Assembly: GCA_903845195.1 (NCBI GenBank)
Contig: CAIMWO010000050.1
Span: 1-35,271 of the forward strand
From: an uncultured Phycisphaerales bacterium
GTDB lineage: Bacteria > Planctomycetota > Phycisphaerae > WQYP01
Length of the DNA stretch: 35,271 nt
Direction: 5' to 3'
Made by a program: the position numbers and the translations under genes. The notes beneath the pieces are model-generated. The model made no database searches. It saw nothing but the letters and a program-made list of their open reading frames with translations, and was not told the origin of the DNA. Positions 29,243 through 35,271 of this stretch are shown here, piece by piece (the first letter of the stretch is position 1; every line of letters starts with the position of its first letter).

Positions 29243-30373
29243 ATGTCGTGGCAGAATCGATCCTATAACCAGGCTGGAGGCGGAGGGGGTGGCGGCTGCT
29301 ATCAAGGCCCTACCGGACTACTGGGCCTCTGCTCATGGTCTTTTCAGCTTTGTCGGGTTGGTGGCGCCTACGTTCGCATCAGTTTCTGGATGCTGATCTC
29401 CTACTTTTTCTACTTTGTAAATACACCACGCACGGCTGCGGCAAACCTGCCAACGTCCAGAGGGTTTGTATTGGCCATTTTGGCGTGCATTGCGCTGACC
29501 ATCAGCGCGTTAGTTCACGAGCTTGGCCGGCGTTTTGCTGCCATGCGCGCTGGCGGAAGGCACGAGACCTTGATTCTCTGGCCTCTCGGGGGCATGCAGG
29601 GGCCGTCTTTCCTGCCTACACCCAACGCAATGATTTTTTCGAATCTTGCGGGCTCCGGTGCCAATCTGCTGTTTTCCATCGTGGTTGCCGCAATACTGCT
29701 CCCCTTTGGGATTTCCGTATTGATGTCTCTACCTGGACTGATACTTCACGCATTGGACCCTAGCGTGGCACTATCCCTTTCGTTCATGCCCTATGCGGGA
29801 TTGTCGATGGGCGCGGAGTCAGCGGGAGAACTCATGCTGACGTTCGCGCTGATGCTGGTGAGCATCAGCCTCGGAATGGGCATGATCCAACTTTGGCCCA
29901 TTTATTTTCTGGATGGTGGCTATGTGCTCGAAGGCATCCTGTCGCATTTTCTCGCGCTGACGCGTGCGCAATATCTTGCAGCCACGACGGGCATGCTGCT
30001 TGCGTCGGGATTGTTCATCTTCGAGGTGTGGCGAAAGGGCGGGTCCATCATCATGTTTGCCCTGCTATTTTTCACCTGCTTCATGCGGTGGCGCGCCGCT
30101 TCAGCGTCGGGAGGGGCCGACCCCGATTGGTCTGGCTATAGTGAGCAGGCGGAGAAACCCAAGCGGAAGAAGAAGAGAAACTGGTTCAGTAATCGTTGGG
30201 CCAAAGCCGCGGTCAGAGAAGCGCAGCGCAATCGCAAGGAACAGTCCCGGATCGACGCGATCCTGGCGAAGGTGCATGAACGGGGGTTGCATTCGCTGAC
30301 GTGGTGGGAGAAACGTGCGCTGAAGAAGGCGACGGAGCGACAGCGCCAGCAGGATTTGGCGGAGAAATTGTGA
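29243..30373 (+). CDS. M50-like membrane protein with a degenerate zinc motif
   Basis: 376 aa. After a Gly-rich start there are about six hydrophobic segments. The fold follows site-2 proteases: a first motif ALVHELGRRFAAMRAGG (residues 90-105), then ILWPLGGMQ and, near residue 219, PIYFLDGGYVLEGIL with Asp224. Active enzymes have HExxH; here it is His92-Glu93-Leu-Gly-Arg96, so the second zinc His is replaced by Arg. The protein is probably not a protease, or uses another ligand. The tail is basic and ends RIDAILAKVHERGLHSLTWW and EKRALKKATERQR, like the short C-terminal domain on planctomycete rhomboids (recalled). Confidence 0.8.
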   Translation: MSWQNRSYNQAGGGGGGGCYQGPTGLLGLCSWSFQLCRVGGAYVRISFWMLISYFFYFVNTPRTAAANLPTSRGFVLAILACIALTISALVHELGRRFAAMRAGGRHETLILWPLGGMQGPSFLPTPNAMIFSNLAGSGANLLFSIVVAAILLPFGISVLMSLPGLILHALDPSVALSLSFMPYAGLSMGAESAGELMLTFALMLVSISLGMGMIQLWPIYFLDGGYVLEGILSHFLALTRAQYLAATTGMLLASGLFIFEVWRKGGSIIMFALLFFTCFMRWRAASASGGADPDWSGYSEQAEKPKRKKKRNWFSNRWAKAAVREAQRNRKEQSRIDAILAKVHERGLHSLTWWEKRALKKATERQRQQDLAEKL

Positions 30374-30395
30374 GGCGCGGTTTATTTCCAGGTCA

Positions 30396-30416
30396 GGGCC
30401 CGCGAAAAGGCAAGCC
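30396..30416 (+). repeat. REP element, family B copy 1
   Basis: GGGCCCGCGAAAAGGCAAGC, 85 bp upstream of the RAYT start. A reverse copy lies at 30460-30480 and a direct copy at 31094-31116 just after the gene. Confidence 0.8.
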
Positions 30417-30459
30417 GAATCGCAACCACTCTTGGAGTCTGCGACGGTTTCTCGGAGTT

Positions 30460-30480
30460 GCTTGCATTTTCGCGGGTCTG
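30460..30480 (-). repeat. REP element, family B copy 2 (inverted)
   Basis: On the minus strand CAGACCCGCGAAAATGCAAG. Copies 1 and 2 form an inverted pair upstream of the transposase gene, as in bacterial REP doublets. Confidence 0.75.
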
Positions 30481-30500
30481 CTCGTACAAACCGCACGAGT

Positions 30501-31085
30501 ATGCCACGCATCGTGATCGCACATCATCTGATTTTCACGGGCTACGGAATGTGGCTTCCGAACGACCCCCGTGGGAGTGGTTCGGAAGAAACTCGCAAAC
30601 CCACACTTGAATCACTCGGTCCCATCCATCTTGGGCGTAAGCCTGTTCAACCACAACGCTTCGAGGTCAAACGTTTCTACAACCAGGCGAATCCACATTT
30701 GGTTTTCCCGCCGCTCTGGTTTGATGAGGCACTACGTAACGTCATTGCAGATGCATTTGCCCGGACGCTTGCGCAACGAAAGTACACCATTTGGGCTTGT
30801 GCTATTTGTTCCAATCATGCCCATTTGTTGGTGCGCCGGCACCGCGATGACGGGCGGTCCATATGGACGACCATGGCCGAATCTGCAGCCAACGCGATGC
30901 GGGAGCTACCGAGTATTGATCCCAGTCATCCGATATGGGCGGATCGCCCTTACGATGTCTTCAAGGATTCCCCCGAACAGGTGCGAAGTGCGATCGCGTA
31001 TATCAATAAGAACCCGATCAAAGAGGGGTTGCCGGAGCAAAGATGGCCCTTTGTCACTCCATACGACAACTGGCCGTTACGTTGA
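30501..31085 (+). CDS. REP-associated tyrosine transposase (RAYT, IS200-like Y1)
   Basis: 194 aa. RAYTs are single-copy HUH nucleases that process and spread REP palindromes. The N-terminus HHLIFTGYGMWLPNDPRGSG is a recognisable variant of this family, followed by YTIWACAICSNHAHLLVR with the HUH pair His106/His108. The likely catalytic tyrosine is Tyr167 in AIAYINKNPIKEGLPEQRWP. All key residues are kept, so it looks intact. It is flanked by three copies of a short palindrome-related repeat (family B), which are probably its targets. It lies between the M50-like and ABC-F genes, same strand. Confidence 0.87.
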   Translation: MPRIVIAHHLIFTGYGMWLPNDPRGSGSEETRKPTLESLGPIHLGRKPVQPQRFEVKRFYNQANPHLVFPPLWFDEALRNVIADAFARTLAQRKYTIWACAICSNHAHLLVRRHRDDGRSIWTTMAESAANAMRELPSIDPSHPIWADRPYDVFKDSPEQVRSAIAYINKNPIKEGLPEQRWPFVTPYDNWPLR

Positions 31086-31093
31086 CAATCGGT

Positions 31094-31116
31094 GGGACCC
31101 GCGAAAAGTGCAAGCC
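31094..31116 (+). repeat. REP element, family B copy 3
   Basis: GGGACCCGCGAAAAGTGCAA, then GCC. It lies 8 bp beyond the RAYT stop in the same orientation as copy 1. Confidence 0.8.
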
Positions 31117-31279
31117 TGATCGAGGCATTTGCCGCATTCCCGCGTTGCGGCCGTTTGGATGTCTGGATGAATCTTCATCCATCGCGATTGGGATTCAGGT
31201 TGAATTGCGATACACTACTTGGCTCGATTAGTCGTCCGTGGGGCGATACGAGGTGGCTGCGTGTATAGAGTTCGAGCTG

Positions 31280-33250
31280 ATGGCACTGGCAAGCGTTGAA
31301 AATGTTGAGAAGGCTTACGCGGGACTGTCGGTCCTGCGGGGGATCTCGTTTGATCTGCAGAAGGGGCAGCGGATCGGGCTGGTGGGGCCCAACGGGGCGG
31401 GGAAGACGACGCTGCTGAAGATTCTGGCGGGCGTGGAGCATGCGGATCATGGGTCGGTGACGGTTTCGAAGAACTGCAAGCTGTCGTACGTGTCGCAGAT
31501 CGCGCGGCTGGACCCGGAAGAGACGCTGCACCACCAGGTATCGCTGGTATTTGAGGAAGTGCATGCCCTGGAGAAGGCGCTGCATGCGGCGGCTGATGAC
31601 CTGGCGAAGCATGGCAGCGGGCCCGAGCATGATGCGGCGATGGAGAATTACTCGCGCATCGAGGAGCAGTTCAATCATCTTGGGGGGTATGACTATCAGC
31701 ACCGGGTGGAATCGGTGCTGGACCAGCTCAAATTCACCGAGCGGGATATGGATTTGCCGATCAAGGCGCTGTCGGGCGGGCAGAAGTCGCGGGCGCAGTT
31801 GGCGCGGTTTCTTTTGGAGGGGCCGGATCTGGCCCTGCTGGACGAGCCGACGAACCACCTGGATTTGCCGATGCTGGACTGGCTGGAAGAGACGCTCAAT
31901 GCGATGACGGACATTACGCTGGTGATTGTCTCGCACGATCGGTATTTTCTGGATTCGGTGGCCACGGAAATTTTTGATATGCAGGGCGGGTTGATCGAGC
32001 AGTACCCCGGTAATTATTCGGCGTTTACGACGCTGAAGGAAGAGCGCCAGTTGGCCCAGGAACGGGCGCACCAGCAGCAGCAGGCGTATATCGCCAAGCA
32101 GGAAGAGTACATTCGGCGTTTTGGCGCCGGACAGAGGGCGATGCAGGCGCGCGGCCGCAAGACGCGGTTGGAGCGGCTCAAGGACGAGTCGCTGGTCGGC
32201 AAGGTCAACCGAAACACCAAGCGCGTGGTGCTGAACCTGGAGATGAAGAAGGCGTCGGGGCACGATGTGCTCAAGACGGAGGGCCTGACCAAGTCGTTCC
32301 CGGATAAGAAACTCTTCGAAGACGTGGAAATTCTCATCGAGCGCGGGACGCGTCTGGGCATTATCGGGGCGAACGGAAGCGGGAAATCCACGCTTCTGAA
32401 CGTGTTGAATGACGAACTGGCTCCAGATTCCGGCACGATGAAATGGGGCTACGGCGTTCAGAAGCAGTTTTATCGCCAGGAGCAACAGGATCTGAATCCC
32501 AGCAATAACATACTGGAGGAGCTTCAGTCGGCGCGCATCACGGCGACGCAACAGGAACTGCGCGATCTGGCGGGAATGTTTCTGTTCTCCGGCGACAATC
32601 AGGAAAAGAAAATTTCGATACTGTCGGGCGGCGAGAAGGCCCGCGTGGCCATTGCCAAGCTGCTGCTCAACGCTACTAATACGATTCTGATCGACGAGCC
32701 GACGAACCACTTGGACATGCAGACGTGCGAGGTGCTGGAATCAGCGTTGGACGGGTATGACGGGACGCTGATCCTGGTTTCGCATGACCGGTACTTCCTC
32801 GACCAGGTTTGCGATCAGTTGTTGGTGCTGCAGGGGGATGGAAAGTGGAAACTCTACAAGGGGAGTTACACGGATTACCTGGCGGCATTAGCCAAGGAAA
32901 AGGCCAACGCACTCAATGCCAAGCGGGAGGGGGAGAAACTTCAGCGTCAGCGGGAGCAAGCGGCGGAGGCTGCACGGAAGGCCCAGGAGAAGAAGGCTGC
33001 CAATCGCTTCGCGAAGCCGGCGCGTCCCAAGGTGCCGATGAAGTATGCGAAGCTGTCGCTTTCCGAGGTGGAGGGGAGGATTTCTGCGGCGGAGGCGGAG
33101 ATCCAACGATTGGAGCAGGGGTTCGGGGAACCCGAGAACGCGTCGAATCCGGCGGCTCTCCAGAGGCTCCAAGTTGCCTATTCTTCGGCCAAAGCGACCC
33201 TGGCCGAGCTGATGGAAGTGTGGGAAATCATGGCAGCAGCGAAGCGGTAA
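31280..33250 (+). CDS. ABC-F family ATPase (Uup/EttA-like)
   Basis: 656 aa. Two ABC domains in one chain without membrane helices: first Walker A GPNGAGKT (residues 36-43), signature LSGGQ near 165, LLDEPTNHLD and SHDRYFLD; an inter-domain linker (about 241-320, coiled coil with QERAHQQQQAYIAKQEEYIR); second Walker A GANGSGKS (363-370), LSGGEKARVA, LIDEPTNHLD and SHDRYFLD. A C-terminal coiled-coil tail of about 100 residues (EKLQRQREQAAEAARKAQEK, LSLSEVEGRISAAEAEIQRL) resembles Uup. ABC-F proteins act on ribosomes and resolve stalled states. The start at 31280 lacks a strong ribosome site; 31238 is an in-frame alternative. Confidence 0.92.
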   Translation: MALASVENVEKAYAGLSVLRGISFDLQKGQRIGLVGPNGAGKTTLLKILAGVEHADHGSVTVSKNCKLSYVSQIARLDPEETLHHQVSLVFEEVHALEKALHAAADDLAKHGSGPEHDAAMENYSRIEEQFNHLGGYDYQHRVESVLDQLKFTERDMDLPIKALSGGQKSRAQLARFLLEGPDLALLDEPTNHLDLPMLDWLEETLNAMTDITLVIVSHDRYFLDSVATEIFDMQGGLIEQYPGNYSAFTTLKEERQLAQERAHQQQQAYIAKQEEYIRRFGAGQRAMQARGRKTRLERLKDESLVGKVNRNTKRVVLNLEMKKASGHDVLKTEGLTKSFPDKKLFEDVEILIERGTRLGIIGANGSGKSTLLNVLNDELAPDSGTMKWGYGVQKQFYRQEQQDLNPSNNILEELQSARITATQQELRDLAGMFLFSGDNQEKKISILSGGEKARVAIAKLLLNATNTILIDEPTNHLDMQTCEVLESALDGYDGTLILVSHDRYFLDQVCDQLLVLQGDGKWKLYKGSYTDYLAALAKEKANALNAKREGEKLQRQREQAAEAARKAQEKKAANRFAKPARPKVPMKYAKLSLSEVEGRISAAEAEIQRLEQGFGEPENASNPAALQRLQVAYSSAKATLAELMEVWEIMAAAKR

Positions 33251-33823
33251 TAGCCGATCTTTAATAACTCATATTGTGAGACTTACCGCTGCTGTTCGGC
33301 AGAGCGATCATCCAATTTATCGCTATTGCGACCAAATTATATGAGGATTCCATCGTGGAACCCTTATGAGGTGGGTTTTGGCGTAAAACCAAAAATACCA
33401 TGGCAAGTCTTTATGGGACCGACGATATATCTTTTGGTTCGTGTCATTAGCGCGGACGACTAGAAAATAGGATCGGTTATTAAGGACTGCAAAATATTTG
33501 CGCATTTTTATCAGATTGAGGTATCTTTCAGCTAACTAACGGCGTTATTATCTGTCCTTTCAGAAAACCGCGCAGTTCTTGCCTCTAGACAGAACGTCGT
33601 TCTCATAATTTGAACTAGTAGCGATTGGTCACGTTTTGTAGAGGCCAATCGGCAGTGGTGTGGTGGGTAGTACAGCCGAGCCTTTGGCATGGCAGTGTCA
33701 CTGGTTTAGCCAAGAGGTGGATCAATTGATCCAGATCTCTTTGGTGACTGTCGCTGCACTCCGTACCCCATTGCCGCTGAAAGTTTCCTCCAGCGGTCAC
33801 GAATGGCCAAAACGGAGTTGCAG
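33251..33823. other. AT-rich gap with hairpins before the FN3 gene
   Basis: The composition is more AT-rich than the neighbours and I see no gene. Hairpins: CGATTGG/CCAATCG (33622-33651) and a long one at 33697-33748, in which GTCAC and GTGAC close a stem with CCAAGAG/CTCTTTGG and the palindrome TGGATCAATTGATCCA. They lie 75-200 bp before the next start, so they may belong to its leader. Confidence 0.5.
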
Positions 33824-35271
33824 ATGCTCAAATACCGCTCCCTCCGCCTGAAGTCGCAAACCATTCCTCACTATCATGTACTTCAATCGCTCGAGCATCG
33901 CCTGTTGCTTTCCGTTTCGCCGTACGTATGCACACATCATCATCAGGCCGACACGAGCGCCACGGAAATCGCGATCACCGACGCCATCACGAACGTCACC
34001 GCGCAGGCAAGTTCGACCGTCGACGCGATCCCGACGACTGATACCTTCAATTATGATCTCGCTCCAGCGATCAGCCTGGATGTTGATCCGTTTCACGCGT
34101 TGGCAGTGTCACCGGATGTTACGGAAACTTTCACGGCCGACGCCACCGTCTCGGACGCCCCGGTCGCACTTGATGTTCAGGTGTCCAGCGATGGCACGCT
34201 GGAGACTCCGGACCAGATCAACAGCAGTATGGTCGACACTGGGACGCTCTCTACTGACTATGCTCCTATAGCGGACATTTCTTCAGATCCAACCGCGATC
34301 GCCAACGATCCGACAGCTGTTCCAGTCGCTGGTGCAACCGTTCCCGCTGCTCCGACAAACGTTCGCATCACCGGCTTCAATTCCTCCATGATCAGCATCG
34401 GGTGGAACGCCGTCACCAACGAAACAGGTTATCGCGTCGAGCGTTCCACTGACGGTATCAACTTTTCCGCGATTGCCACTTGTTCGGCCACTGCAACCAG
34501 CTACTCCAATATGGGCCTGGCGACCGGCACGACGTATTATTATCGCGTCTTCGCCACGAACAGCGTAGGTTCTTCTCCCTCCTCCAATGTCGTCAACGCA
34601 ACGACGACCGGAACATCAACAACCAGTGGCGGAACACAGAGTGTGGTCGCCCCTGGCAATCTTCATATTGTTGGGGTGAGCACCTCATCGATCAGCATAG
34701 GATGGAATGACGTCGCCAACGAAACCGGCTACCGCGTCGAGCGTTCCACTGACGGCGTCAATTTTTCATTCTTAACCAATGTCGCTGCAAATGTGACGAG
34801 TTACCTTAACACTGGTCTGACATCCAATACCTTGTATTATTATCGCGTCCTGGCTTTCGATACGACGGATATGTCTACCCCATCGAATATCGCTTCAATC
34901 AAGACGACCGCACTCACGACCGTTCCCACCGCACCCAGCTCATTGACCGCTTCCGTCAGCGGTGCGACGGTTAGCCTCCACTGGACCGACAACGCCACGA
35001 ATGAGACCAGCAACATCGTGGAGCGTTCGACCGACGGCGGCACGACCTTCGTCACTTATGCCACGCTTGGCGCCAGCGTGGTGTCGTATGCGGATTCGGT
35101 CACCACCGCCGGCAGCACCTATGTCTACCGCGTCAAAGCCGCCAATTCCGCGGGGTATTCCGGCTACTCCAATACCGCCAGCGCCACCTTGGCTCCCGCG
35201 ACACCGACAGGGCTTGCCGCCAGCAATATCACGACCTCGCAGATCACGGTGACATGGAGCAATGTCGGCGG
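33824..35271 (+). CDS. Surface protein with LEPR-XLL-like N-terminus and FN3 repeats (partial, runs off the window)
   Basis: At least 482 residues, with no stop before the end. Start 33824 has GGAG at 33814-33817; ATG 33803 is in frame but without a ribosome site. The N-terminus has LQSLEHRLLLSVSP, a variant of the LEPR-XLL tag of exported planctomycete proteins. An acidic Asp/Thr/Ala-rich linker follows to about residue 165. From 34343 three fibronectin type III domains follow (about 34343-34613, 34648-34914, 34921-35200) and a fourth begins; each has the W...NE...Y/N.VERSTDG...Y.Y.V pattern. It is probably a large cell-surface or adhesion protein. The DNA of the repeats is close to identical in parts (GTCGAGCGTTCCACTGACGG twice). 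Confidence 0.88.
   Translation, partial: MLKYRSLRLKSQTIPHYHVLQSLEHRLLLSVSPYVCTHHHQADTSATEIAITDAITNVTAQASSTVDAIPTTDTFNYDLAPAISLDVDPFHALAVSPDVTETFTADATVSDAPVALDVQVSSDGTLETPDQINSSMVDTGTLSTDYAPIADISSDPTAIANDPTAVPVAGATVPAAPTNVRITGFNSSMISIGWNAVTNETGYRVERSTDGINFSAIATCSATATSYSNMGLATGTTYYYRVFATNSVGSSPSSNVVNATTTGTSTTSGGTQSVVAPGNLHIVGVSTSSISIGWNDVANETGYRVERSTDGVNFSFLTNVAANVTSYLNTGLTSNTLYYYRVLAFDTTDMSTPSNIASIKTTALTTVPTAPSSLTASVSGATVSLHWTDNATNETSNIVERSTDGGTTFVTYATLGASVVSYADSVTTAGSTYVYRVKAANSAGYSGYSNTASATLAPATPTGLAASNITTSQITVTWSNVG

Noticed and set aside
31175..32710. A 511-codon open frame opposite the ABC-F gene
   Set aside because: Arg/Gln/Leu-rich sequence without domains, antisense to a certain gene.

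Overview
The window looks like a chromosomal segment from a high-GC member of the Planctomycetota, most likely in or near the class Phycisphaerae (inference). The pointers are a PEP-CTERM protein with the tail VPEP...ARRRK, two membrane proteins with planctomycete-style N-terminal zinc ribbons (CxxCGYDL...CPEC; CxxC...CxxC), a surface protein whose N-terminus carries a variant of the LEPR-XLL tag (LEHRLLLS), the futalosine-pathway enzyme MqnA, and large numbers of palindromic or word-like intergenic repeats. No rRNA, tRNA or CRISPR array was seen.

Layout. 1-685: a mosaic of short palindromes without genes. 686-3131: a decaying restriction-modification island with vsr, a possible DUF4928-type endonuclease gene, an XRE controller, an HNH endonuclease, a frameshifted cytosine-C5 methyltransferase and the N-terminal scar of an MmeI-like enzyme. 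3423-6171: a DUF3800 protein, an unrecognised gene and lexA. 6202-9954: a TPR-methyltransferase fusion, a curved-DNA element, a leucine-rich repeat membrane protein and a HEPN-like fragment. 9955-11262: REP-like hairpins, a second MmeI-like scar and an M48 protease gene between 86-bp direct repeats. 11601-18872: rpsD with a clear promoter and terminator, then small secreted or lipoproteins, a zinc-ribbon membrane protein, a PEP-CTERM protein, a PilZ protein, a TPR-like lipoprotein and a GT2/GT21 glycosyltransferase. 18892-26136: uvrC without its HhH domain, a YjfB-like protein, mqnA next to a phosphatase gene with an amber codon, then an M24 peptidase, accB and accC in a row. 26330-28280: a candidate structured RNA ending in a terminator, two prepilins and a second PilZ protein. 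28625-33250: a Nudix hydrolase, an M50-like protein with a broken zinc motif, a REP-associated transposase with its REP copies, and an ABC-F ATPase. 33824-end: an FN3-repeat surface protein that runs off the window.

How it fits together. The housekeeping genes (rpsD, lexA, uvrC, mqnA, accB/accC, ABC-F) are intact. Around them lie remnants of at least two restriction systems and several families of dispersed repeats. The two PilZ proteins with intact c-di-GMP motifs, the prepilins, the PEP-CTERM protein, the glycosyltransferase and the FN3 protein suggest a surface or exopolysaccharide lifestyle (inference).

The least explained signals are non-coding: two stretches of helically phased A/T-tracts (5083-5161 and 7935-8069), several families of imperfect word-like intergenic repeats, a multi-hairpin locus with terminator and competing stem at 26330-26517, and palindrome families, one of which is clearly tied to a RAYT transposase. 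All calls come from reading the sequence; no database search was possible.
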